Origin: an uncultured Bacilli bacterium | Lineage (GTDB): Bacteria; Bacillota_I; Bacilli_A; RF39; UBA660 | Direction of reading: 5' to 3' | Assembly: GCA_947627835.1 (NCBI GenBank) | Contig: CANQXM010000030.1 | Location: 1 to 13,122 of the forward strand | Length of the DNA: 13,122 bases | Part shown: positions 8,001 through 13,122 of the stretch, in pieces | Layout: each line of letters begins with the position of its first letter | Numbering within the stretch: the stretch's first letter is position 1 | The notes under the pieces: generated by a model | Databases searched by the model: none | What the model was told of the DNA's origin: nothing | Seen by the model: the letters and a program-made list of their open reading frames with translations, nothing else | Translations under genes and position numbers: made by a program

Positions 8001-9659
8001 AATAGCATCGGTGATAATCACATAATGAGGGACCTTTAACTCCCGTTCATCCATCTCTCTTCTCTCTTGCATAATCTTATCTAACGCATAAATAATTTCT
8101 CGATAATCATCATTAGAAGAGCCAAAGAAACGAAGTGTCCGATCATTCGACCAACTATGAGGAAGGGTCTTCACATAATCCCATCTGCCTTCATTATCTT
8201 TTGAAGTAAAAGTAACCAATTTCACCTCATCATAACTGTAATTTGCCATAATCTGCAAAATAACACGATCAATAAAGGCTTTTGTTGCAGAAGTTTCCCC
8301 AACAATTCCCGTAACATGACTATCTAAAAACGAATACGTAACGGGTACATCATTCAAAATTCGTGTCTTTTGACCAAGTTCATGCACCATATCAAGAAGA
8401 TTGTCTTCTTCTAGGGAAAAATGTTCTTCCGGATATTTAATCTCAATTTGCATCGGTACATTGCCAATTCCAATTGGAACCGTTAGAAAATCAGCATCAG
8501 TAATTCGTCGTTGCCATAGTTGTACGTTATGTCCGCGAATAATCTCTTGACACCGAGTAACTGAAAAATAATTATCAACCAACGTACTGCGTTGATTTTG
8601 TAATTCTTTATTAATCTCTTCTTCTTTCCGGTTGACATACTTACGATAACTCTTCTGTCGTTTTCTTTCATAAGCACGATCACTAAACTTCTTATAAACA
8701 CGCGTTAAAACCGGCCATAATAAACAGCTAGCAAGCATGACGATGGCACTAACAATGGAAGTAAGGGAAGAATCCAGTGTCTTTTCTCCACTAGAAATGG
8801 CATTAAACTGAGTTAAAAGCATCATAACCGAAATCATTGACATCGTAATCATCGGTCCAATGGTTAAGATTGCAGGAGTACTGTCCTCTTCTTTTCGTTG
8901 TGGAGGAGCATCAATCTCTAACACATACTTAGAAACGGTTTTATAAAAATGGGGAGTTCGATAAAAAGAATTGTTTTTATAAATAATATCTTCATTTAAA
9001 AGGGCATTATCTTCCACAAAATCACTTTTAACGGGAACTACATTCACAAACGAAGCATTAAATTCAAGTAAATTTCCAGGATTGTTGACTAAGAAATAAT
9101 CAACCCCACTCTTTTTCATTAAAATTAACTTTAAACCAAAACAAAAAAGAATATCCCCATAGGTAATAAGAGAAGAACGAACAATCCGTTTATGATTTAC
9201 ATACACGGCTGCATTTTGATCTAAAACAGATAAGACATACCCTTGATTTTGCTTTTGAACTTGAAAAGCTTTAGGAGGTAACCCACCAAGTGGATAACAA
9301 ACATCGACCCCTTTTCCACTACCTACTACTACCTGTCCACTACTTGGAATACTATATTCTTTATACGTCGTATCGTACACAGGAGAACAATAGATATAAT
9401 ACTTTTCATTCTTATAATTATTTTTTAATAAATAAAAGGAATAATCTTTTAAAATGGCATAAGGAATCATAATATCTTGTTGATCAATCAAAAAGGCATC
9501 TTGATTGCTAATTAACTGCCAACCTTCCTTCGTTGCTTCAATATTAATTAAATTAATCTTTCGCCCATTCTCATAATCAGTAATCCAAAAATTACCGCTA
9601 ACATTTTTAGGCAACGTAAAGATATTTAATTCATTTTTACGGATTACTGTTACTTGCAT
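5067..9659 (-). CDS. essC: EssC, FtsK/SpoIIIE-type ATPase motor of the type VII secretion system
   Basis: 1530 residues, close to Firmicutes EssC (~1480-1500). ATG 9659 follows an AAAGGA site by about 7 bases. Order: FHA-like regions in the first ~185 residues, the second with V-V-G-S-G-K-G-V-D-V (111-120) and V-N-H-K-R-I (154-159) but lacking the usual Arg of the phosphothreonine pocket; two membrane helices at ~265-285 and ~299-319; a degenerate P-loop-fold domain (~370-640, G-I-V-G-E-T-S-A-T-K at 451-460); ATPase 1 with Walker A G-T-T-G-S-G-K-S (709-716) and Walker B L-F-I-I-S-D-E (826-832); ATPase 2 with altered Walker A G-I-A-G-S-G-K-E (1056-1063) and I-M-I-N-N-F-E (1156-1162); ATPase 3 (~1300-1530) without recognisable Walker motifs. 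It lies in the inner membrane and drives export of WXG100 proteins and effectors. It is last in an operon after the YukD gene, 12 bases apart. Confidence 0.96.
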   Translation of the reverse strand: MQVTVIRKNELNIFTLPKNVSGNFWITDYENGRKINLINIEATKEGWQLISNQDAFLIDQQDIMIPYAILKDYSFYLLKNNYKNEKYYIYCSPVYDTTYKEYSIPSSGQVVVGSGKGVDVCYPLGGLPPKAFQVQKQNQGYVLSVLDQNAAVYVNHKRIVRSSLITYGDILFCFGLKLILMKKSGVDYFLVNNPGNLLEFNASFVNVVPVKSDFVEDNALLNEDIIYKNNSFYRTPHFYKTVSKYVLEIDAPPQRKEEDSTPAILTIGPMITMSMISVMMLLTQFNAISSGEKTLDSSLTSIVSAIVMLASCLLWPVLTRVYKKFSDRAYERKRQKSYRKYVNRKEEEINKELQNQRSTLVDNYFSVTRCQEIIRGHNVQLWQRRITDADFLTVPIGIGNVPMQIEIKYPEEHFSLEEDNLLDMVHELGQKTRILNDVPVTYSFLDSHVTGIVGETSATKAFIDRVILQIMANYSYDEVKLVTFTSKDNEGRWDYVKTLPHSWSNDRTLRFFGSSNDDYREIIYALDKIMQERREMDERELKVPHYVIITDAIKSIDNYDFIKNVMMSKDLGFSLILLVDRISALPNECKNFIEVSYQTCNVFQSELNSSVQPFVIDMSSIDEIYRCSLELANIPIDIKSEVEASLPDTYHFLEMYQVGKVEQLNSLERWKKSNPVLSLQAPVGIGKSGEIITLDLHEKYHGPHGLIAGTTGSGKSEFIISYVLSLAVNYHPYEVQVILIDYKGGSLAGAFLSDGYSLPHLAGTITNLDGNELNRSLASIESEVKRRQREFNEAKKIANESTIDIYKYQKLWREGKLKQMGPIAHLFIISDEFAELKEQQPEFMDKLISVARVGRSLGVHLILATQKPGGVVDSQIWSNTRFRVCLKVQDTGDSQEVLKKPDAAFLKRTGRFYLQVGYDEVYTLGQSAWAGGQYYPNTTFKKEIDTSVNTINNVAYVTTSKENDVKEKVESLGEELPNIVKYLCDIAREEKISVLKLWLDKIPEYIFVDALKNKYQYQHEPYDLNPIIGEYDDPSTQNQYLLTVPFSKDGNVVIYGIAGSGKEQFLSSLIYSCMLTYTPEEVNFYIMDFGAETLRMYQNSPYVGDIVYVSEEEKVNNLFKMILEELARRRQIFANYGGSYQAYMKTDHEKMPNWVIMINNFEAFTENYEDKVEILNQVSRDSFKYGIFFVITATSDSSVRVKTRQNMTLVYALEQADEMDFSSILGNCRGKMPARLKGRGLFRKETIYEFQTASIVKNDDDLTLFVQKYCEAMLQQVTYRAKRIPILPEVVDYQAIRNEIGADLNLAVGVNTNTLAIEKYNFKKSAIHFICGYELEEMYPFVTAFASEAYDIPNTDFLFLNSTDMSFANANFKDRLYVRQFDTVLSTISTYVDKVYALYEAADYSDEVVQKQKSMVCFAFGMYDIFNKLKDETKKLLTSMMKKNAAMNLVSFVFVDSPDLLRSFAYEEWFKSGSDTSRGIWVGSGISDQSFIKVAKFNREDREDIPSDYGYVISTSRATRIKLLTDYHKN

Positions 9660-9671
9660 AAGAATTCCTTT

Positions 9672-9926
9672 CTAATATAAAATGAGCCTTGATCCATTCT
9701 TAATTTTACTATAGCGTACAAACTCATTGTCATTAATCTGTTCGCCCGTAATTTTATCATAAAGATACTTACACCCATCATCAACAAAATTATAATCACT
9801 TTGCTCTTCCACAATTTGAATAATCAAATTCTTCACTGAACCGACTTTTTTCGTCTCAGGAATATACATATCAAACTCTTGCTCGATTAAAGGCACCGAA
9901 ACAACAACATAAATTTTTCCTTTCAT
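9672..9926 (-). CDS. esaB: EsaB/YukD ubiquitin-like T7SS protein
   Basis: 84 residues, the usual length of EsaB/YukD (~80). ATG 9926 follows AGAGG by 6 bases and overlaps the upstream TGA (ATGA), so translation is coupled to the zinc-ribbon gene. The order of a first strand (K-I-Y-V-V-V-S-V-P), a hairpin (E-F-D-M-Y-I-P), a helix (V-K-N-L-I-I-Q-I-V-E-E) and a final I-K-N-G-S-R-L-I-L-Y strand fits the ubiquitin-like fold, including the G-D/S-R-L ending. Family knowledge: YukD/EsaB is a small cytosolic protein required for, or regulating, T7SSb secretion and is not conjugated like ubiquitin. Its position just before essC supports the call. Confidence 0.88.
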   Translation of the reverse strand: MKGKIYVVVSVPLIEQEFDMYIPETKKVGSVKNLIIQIVEEQSDYNFVDDGCKYLYDKITGEQINDNEFVRYSKIKNGSRLILY

Positions 9927-10180
9927 GCTGTACCTCTAAAAAATGTAAAATACACAAGGAAAGAAGCAAAAGCAATTAACAAAACTACCCCCAAAATAAT
10001 AAAAAGAAGAAAGCGAAAATTCCCTTTAGATTTAGAAGGAGTACCTGCTTCATAATTTCGAAGTTCATCAACCGAAGCATTCGTATTGTGAATCGTTGCA
10101 CCACAATACATACATACTTGATCCCCGGGATGAATATCTTTTCAACAAGCAGGACATTTCCATATTTTTTCTTCTGCCAT
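9923..10180 (-). CDS. Zinc-ribbon single-pass membrane protein with an in-frame TGA at codon 13
   Basis: Reading from ATG 10180 (AAGGTG site 8 bases upstream) gives M-A-E-E-K-I-W-K-C-P-A-C, then TGA (10144-10142), then K-D-I-H-P-G-D-Q-V-C-M-Y-C-G in the same frame to the TGA stop at 9923. Both Cys pairs of a zinc ribbon (C9/C12 and C23/C26) lie on opposite sides of the TGA, so the frame is conserved across it. The knuckle after C-x-x-C is normally Gly, and GGA to TGA is one base change. A linker and a membrane helix (about 56-81) follow, with a short outside or periplasmic tail. The gene is first in the T7SS operon and overlaps esaB. It may be a broken gene, a sequencing error, or a readthrough case. 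ATG 10111 could give a 62-residue product with only the second Cys pair. The link to T7SS is inferred from position. Confidence 0.65.
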
Positions 10181-10216
10181 TTTCATCACACCTTTTAAAC
10201 TCCCCTTATTTTTTCT

Positions 10217-10225
10217 AGTATATCA
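10217..10225 (-). promoter_or_regulatory. Probable extended -10 promoter of the zinc-ribbon/esaB/essC operon
   Basis: TGATATACT on the minus strand: TATACT (10222-10217) matches 5 of 6, with a TGN extension. The -35 position falls in the U-tract of the terminator at 10236-10269 and is only T-rich. The start would be near 10210, giving a leader of about 30 bases that contains AAGGGGAG and AAAGGTG. Confidence 0.45.
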
Positions 10226-10235
10226 CTTATTAGTC

Positions 10236-10269
10236 AAAAAAAAAAGAAAGTTTTTTAGAAACCTTCTTT
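10236..10269 (-). terminator. Rho-independent terminator after the HerA-like gene
   Basis: An 11-bp stem (10259-10269 with 10243-10253, one G-U), five-base loop, then a long U run (10245-10236, partly in the stem). It overlaps the stop codon at 10268-10270. It separates the HerA-like gene from the T7SS operon downstream. Confidence 0.75.
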
Positions 10270-12346
10270 ATAAAACTTCCATATTGAATGCAGACGCACC
10301 AGTATTCGGAGTCCCAATATTTGTTGGTAAATCAAGTGGAGCATTTCCTTCATAAGTAGGAGTTACCGGTGTATCTAATGTCGGAGAAGGCGTATCTACT
10401 GGAACCTCTATCTTATTTGCATCCTCTTCATAAGCATCCATAATAAACTTTGGAGCAGATTTCTCATTCACATTTTGAATAGGACTTTCCGTAGAATGAG
10501 TAGCAGAATCAATTTGTGAAGATGCAACCGTTGTATTGGTAACCCCAAAAGAATTATTCATCATTTCTTCAGAAATTTCTTCCGTAATATCCGTTTTAGA
10601 ATCCCAATAACTAGAAACATCACAACTAGAAGAATAAGGAGCAGGATTTGGCATTTCCAGTTTAACAATCATCGGAATTTTAAAAGCACTACCAAATGCT
10701 ACACAAGTACCAGGTTGTAAGATTTTCATCTTTTCAATAACATCTTGACTAATATTTGGAAGCATTTCTTCAATATACTTAATATCCTTTGGATGGGTCA
10801 TCTTAAATATTAAGAAATTCGAACATTGTGAAACAACCGTATCACTAATTTCCATCGGTCTTTGGGAAATAATTCCTAAAATAACCCCATATTTTCTTCC
10901 TTCTTTAGCAATTCTTTCAAAAATATTATAACCAAGTAAAAACACGTCAATATCTTTTTGAATATAACGATGGGCTTCTTCTAAAAATAAATGAAAAGGA
11001 ATCGTTGCACGATTGGCATTATCTTTAGCAAAATCAAATATCATTCGGGTATAAATCTTAACAATCGCTTTAGATACCGCATCATCAAGTCCCTCTAAAT
11101 TAATGTTGATAATCTGTGATTTCTTATTACTTTTACTTACTAAACGCGTTACAAATTGACCAGCAGTTACAAACTCATTTCCGGTAAAAAACTTACCAAC
11201 TGGACCATGTAAAAGTGCATATAAACGAACTTTCAAAAGTTGCGCATCATCCCACAAATTTTTATTTTGCTGAAATCCATCACTAATCAATGTAAAATCC
11301 ATAGCTTTTGAAAAATCACTAAGACTATAAATGGCTTGATCTGGTTCTTCAAAATCATCTAATTTTTCATTAATAAATTTCAAAATATATTCGGTAATTA
11401 AAACTTCTTCACCAAATTTTCCACGCGAATCAATTTGAAAACATTCAGCAAAACTTCGTGTATAACCAACCCCAGGAATCTCCGTATCCATATTAAATTC
11501 TTTTGTATGACAAGTATTAATAATACTAAATACTTCATCCTTTTTCTTATCCGTTGTTTCACTACTATACAAAACCGTAATCAAAGCTTTCGCAATAATA
11601 TGATTCTTATACTCTAATGCTTCAGGAGTATTTAAAGAAAAAATCTTAGCAATCTTCATCGCCCGTTCAATAATCGTAAGTTGAGAGTGTTTATCTGCTT
11701 GAAGTAAAATTGCGATATCATCCGGTCTTAACAAATTCATAGGAATATTAATCATTTCATCATCTTCATCACGTAACCGTGAAGTAATAAACTTATAACT
11801 ATAATAATCACTAATAGAAGAAATACTTTTAAAAGCATTTTTATATTCACCAAATGAATCAAAGAAAATTAAATTCGCATTATAAGCAAGAGAATGTTCG
11901 TTACTAAGAATATTTTGAACGACGCGAGCAACTCCACAAGACTTACCACTTCCAGTATTTCCAAAAATACATAAGTGATTAGCAAGTAAAGAATTAATAC
12001 TTGGACAAACCGAATAATCTTTATAGGTTGCACTCTTTCCAAGAGTAAAATTCTTTTTAGACTCTACCCCAACCAATTCCAAAAGTTCTTGTTCATTAAT
12101 TACGCGAATTTTACAATTCAAACTGGCTTTTCTTAAAATACCATTATAATAATGGCCATCTACAAATTCACCCAAAAACTTCACACGGATTTGATCTTCT
12201 TTAACTTCTGTAATTTCACTTAAAATTCGTTGATTATCATTTTCAAAAATCAAATGCAAATTTAATAAATCTGTTCCAGTATCTTCGGTAATTTTATTTT
12301 CAATAAAAGCTATGTTATCACTGACATACAAAATCTTACCAAACAT
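10268..12346 (-). CDS. HerA-like ATPase (DUF87/HAS-barrel family) with Pro/Thr-rich tail
   Basis: 692 residues from ATG 12346, which follows AAGGGTGA by 4 bases. The first ~100 residues are a beta-rich HAS-barrel-like region ending in F-T-L-G-K-S. Walker A is G-N-T-G-S-G-K-S (129-136); I-F-F-D-S-F-G-E-Y (160-168) and the Walker B F-H-L-F-L-E-E-A-H (451-459) follow, then I-S-Q-R-P (493-497), all typical of HerA. HerA proteins are hexameric DNA translocases of the HerA/FtsK superfamily, usually paired with the NurA nuclease or with effectors in defence loci; no such partner is visible. After residue ~570 there is a ~120-residue low-complexity tail rich in Ser, Thr, Pro and acidic residues, which I do not recognise. 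Own promoter and terminator argue against co-transcription with essC. Confidence 0.85.
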   Translation of the reverse strand: MFGKILYVSDNIAFIENKITEDTGTDLLNLHLIFENDNQRILSEITEVKEDQIRVKFLGEFVDGHYYNGILRKASLNCKIRVINEQELLELVGVESKKNFTLGKSATYKDYSVCPSINSLLANHLCIFGNTGSGKSCGVARVVQNILSNEHSLAYNANLIFFDSFGEYKNAFKSISSISDYYSYKFITSRLRDEDDEMINIPMNLLRPDDIAILLQADKHSQLTIIERAMKIAKIFSLNTPEALEYKNHIIAKALITVLYSSETTDKKKDEVFSIINTCHTKEFNMDTEIPGVGYTRSFAECFQIDSRGKFGEEVLITEYILKFINEKLDDFEEPDQAIYSLSDFSKAMDFTLISDGFQQNKNLWDDAQLLKVRLYALLHGPVGKFFTGNEFVTAGQFVTRLVSKSNKKSQIININLEGLDDAVSKAIVKIYTRMIFDFAKDNANRATIPFHLFLEEAHRYIQKDIDVFLLGYNIFERIAKEGRKYGVILGIISQRPMEISDTVVSQCSNFLIFKMTHPKDIKYIEEMLPNISQDVIEKMKILQPGTCVAFGSAFKIPMIVKLEMPNPAPYSSSCDVSSYWDSKTDITEEISEEMMNNSFGVTNTTVASSQIDSATHSTESPIQNVNEKSAPKFIMDAYEEDANKIEVPVDTPSPTLDTPVTPTYEGNAPLDLPTNIGTPNTGASAFNMEVL

Positions 12347-12370
12347 GTCATCACCCTTTAATCTAAAAAA

Positions 12371-12399
12371 ATTATATCATAATCCATTCAAATTGTATC
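12371..12399 (-). promoter_or_regulatory. Promoter of the HerA-like gene
   Basis: A perfect TATAAT (12376-12371) preceded by TGA as an extended -10; at 17 bases lies GATACA (12399-12394), a weak -35 matching 3 of 6. Transcription would begin near 12364, about 18 bases before the ATG. Confidence 0.6.
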
Positions 12400-12407
12400 T
12401 ACTTTTC

Positions 12408-12420
12408 ATTTCTTAGAAAT
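12408..12420. promoter_or_regulatory. Inverted repeat ATTTCT-T-AGAAAT, possible operator
   Basis: A perfect 6-bp inverted repeat around one central base, about 9 bp upstream of the -35 position of the HerA-like promoter and about 130 bp before the divergent regulator gene. Its size suits a dimeric helix-turn-helix protein such as the one at 12550-13020, but binding is only an inference. Confidence 0.35.
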
Positions 12421-12487
12421 ACAACTTAAAAACAACTAATAACGTTTGATTTGTGATTTCTTTTATTAAAAAACGCCAAAAATGTCA

Positions 12488-12493
12488 TATCAT
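12488..12493 (+). promoter_or_regulatory. Possible -10 box for the tandem HTH regulator
   Basis: TATCAT (5 of 6) lies 57 bases before the ATG at 12550; no good -35 is seen (ATTAAA at 17 bases, 3 of 6). The leader holds an all-A/T inverted repeat at 12502-12523 (9-bp arms TTTAAAAAA and TTTTTTAAA) of unknown role. Confidence 0.25.
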
Positions 12494-12549
12494 ACCCACT
12501 TTTTAAAAAAAAGGTTTTTTAAATGAGAAAATATGCTCGGTGATGGCTC

Positions 12550-13020
12550 ATGATATGTTTTGAACGTGTTCGCTATTTAAGAGAAGAACATGATATGACC
12601 CAACTACAAATTGCCAAAATGCTGGGTGTAGATAAATCTACTTACTCTGCATGGGAAAGAGGAAGAGACTTATTTCCACTAAAAAGATTATTACAACTTT
12701 CAAATTATTATCATGTCAGTATCGATTATATAACTAATCAAAGTAACGAAAGAACTTATCCAGATTTAAAAAAAGATATTAATCCAGAATTATTAAAAAA
12801 TAGAATCAAAGAAATTAGAAAGGAAAATGGATATACACAAACAAAACTTGCAGATCAACTAAATACGACACATTCTGCCATAAGCACATACGAAAATGGA
12901 CACTTAATCATGCCACTCATTCTACTTTACCAAATGGCTTCTCTCTTTGAAGTATCCATTGACTACTTTCTAGGAAGGACAAATCATAAAGCGAAAGAAA
13001 AAGAAACGACTTTAACATAG
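12550..13020 (+). CDS. Transcriptional regulator with two Cro/CI-type HTH domains
   Basis: 156 residues; ATG 12550 is the first possible start because TGA precedes it in frame, and GGTGATG lies 4 bases upstream. Two HTH_3/XRE domains are fused. The first, residues ~5-62, reads M-T-Q-L-Q-I-A-K-M-L-G-V-D-K-S-T-Y-S-A-W-E-R-G. The second, ~82-142, reads Y-T-Q-T-K-L-A-D-Q-L-N-T-T-H-S-A-I-S-T-Y-E-N-G. Both end in V-S-I-D-Y, the usual Cro/CI family ending. A short Lys/Glu tail follows. The protein has no sensor domain, so it may bind DNA as a monomer spanning two sites or as a dimer. It is divergent from the HerA-like gene and could control it or the T7SS locus; the target is not proven. Confidence 0.88.
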   Translation: MICFERVRYLREEHDMTQLQIAKMLGVDKSTYSAWERGRDLFPLKRLLQLSNYYHVSIDYITNQSNERTYPDLKKDINPELLKNRIKEIRKENGYTQTKLADQLNTTHSAISTYENGHLIMPLILLYQMASLFEVSIDYFLGRTNHKAKEKETTLT

Positions 13021-13030
13021 TCGCTTTTTT
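13007..13030. terminator. Bidirectional terminator between the HTH gene and the right-edge gene
   Basis: CGACT (13007-13011) pairs with AGTCG (13019-13023) around a 7-base loop; beyond a mismatch, A/T pairs extend the stem. T6 (13025-13030) follows on the plus strand, and a U-rich stretch follows on the minus strand, so it can serve both convergent genes. It overlaps the regulator stop codon. Confidence 0.6.
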
Positions 13031-13122
13031 CATGTCATAGACAAGACGACGCGAAAACTACGTACACCACTTGCATCTCCATATGTACCAAGGAACTCAA
13101 ATGCACCCGTTTCGATACCCAT
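13030..13122 (-). CDS. C-terminal fragment of an unidentified protein (runs off right edge)
   Basis: Thirty codons on the minus strand followed by TGA (13032-13030): M-G-I-E-T-G-A-F-E-F-L-G-T-Y-G-D, then A-S-G-V-R-S-F-R-V-V-L-S-M-T. The upstream part is outside the window, so the ATG at 13122 need not be the start. The ending G-V-R-x-F-R-V-V-L-S resembles the G-V/F-R-P-V-V-S-L ending of DUF6273-like and related extracellular or prophage-associated Firmicutes proteins, but this is too short to assign. Direction is convergent with the HTH gene, with a shared terminator. Confidence 0.5.
   Translation of the reverse strand: MGIETGAFEFLGTYGDASGVRSFRVVLSMT

Noticed and set aside
5067..9659. Mycoplasma-type code (TGA = Trp) or UGA = Gly as an explanation of the TGA at 10142-10144
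   Set aside because: essC encodes all of its 13 Trp residues with TGG and has no in-frame TGA over 1530 codons, and its many Gly codons are standard. A genome-wide reassignment would have left TGA codons in long genes.
10100..10144. Selenocysteine insertion (SECIS) after the in-frame TGA
   Set aside because: The hairpin after the TGA is short and imperfect, the position is normally Gly rather than Cys, and no selenoprotein genes are visible. I keep the hairpin as an observation only.
12502..12523. A/T-only hairpin (TTTAAAAAA / TTTTTTAAA) before the HTH gene as a terminator
   Set aside because: It has no G-C pairs in the stem, and no plus-strand gene lies upstream of it to terminate in this window.
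1..13122. CRISPR arrays, tRNA or rRNA genes, insertion sequences
   Set aside because: No regularly spaced repeats, no cloverleaf or rRNA-like sequence and no transposase-like protein were seen.

Overview
This is an AT-rich window (roughly one third G+C by eye) with Gram-positive style promoters, GGAGG-type ribosome binding sites and U-tract terminators. It encodes a type VII secretion system (T7SS) of the Firmicutes (T7SSb/Ess/Yuk) kind. An EssC ATPase with an N-terminal FHA region, a YukD/EsaB ubiquitin-like protein, several WXG100-like small proteins and a large helical effector point to a low-GC member of the Bacilli or a related Firmicutes lineage. UGG is the only tryptophan codon across the 1530-codon essC, so the mycoplasma genetic code does not apply. 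The species cannot be named from the sequence alone.

Layout, right to left, because most genes are on the minus strand. At the right edge is the C-terminal tail of an unidentified protein (13030-13122), convergent with a tandem helix-turn-helix regulator (12550-13020, +). Divergent from the regulator is a HerA-like ATPase (10268-12346, -) with its own promoter and terminator. Next is an apparent three-gene machinery operon: a small zinc-ribbon membrane protein (9923-10180) interrupted by an in-frame TGA, then YukD/EsaB (9672-9926), then EssC (5067-9659), ending in a terminator at about 5027-5055. A plus-strand toxin-antitoxin pair (4091-5001; Panacea/SocA-type antitoxin and a probable PemK/MazF-like toxin) lies between machinery and substrates, with its own two promoters and its own terminator. 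Beyond it is a separately transcribed tandem-WXG100 protein (3150-3782) with a near-consensus -35 box, an extended -10 and a 5'-end hairpin. Last is an effector cassette: a WXG100 protein (2701-2997), a WXG100-like protein (2390-2689), a charged helical protein (1974-2387), and a T7SS effector (1-1949) that starts at TTG and runs off the left edge.

How the parts fit: EssC would be the membrane motor and YukD an accessory cytosolic component. The tandem WXG100 protein would be the housekeeping EsxA-like substrate. The cassette would deliver one polymorphic toxin with its dedicated small partner proteins; the toxic C-terminal domain and any immunity gene are outside the window. EssA, EssB and EsaA are not visible here. 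The most notable points are the in-frame TGA inside the zinc ribbon, the double-length WXG100 protein, the insertion of a Panacea-type TA module into the secretion locus, and the similar C-terminal G-x-F-D tails on two partner proteins.
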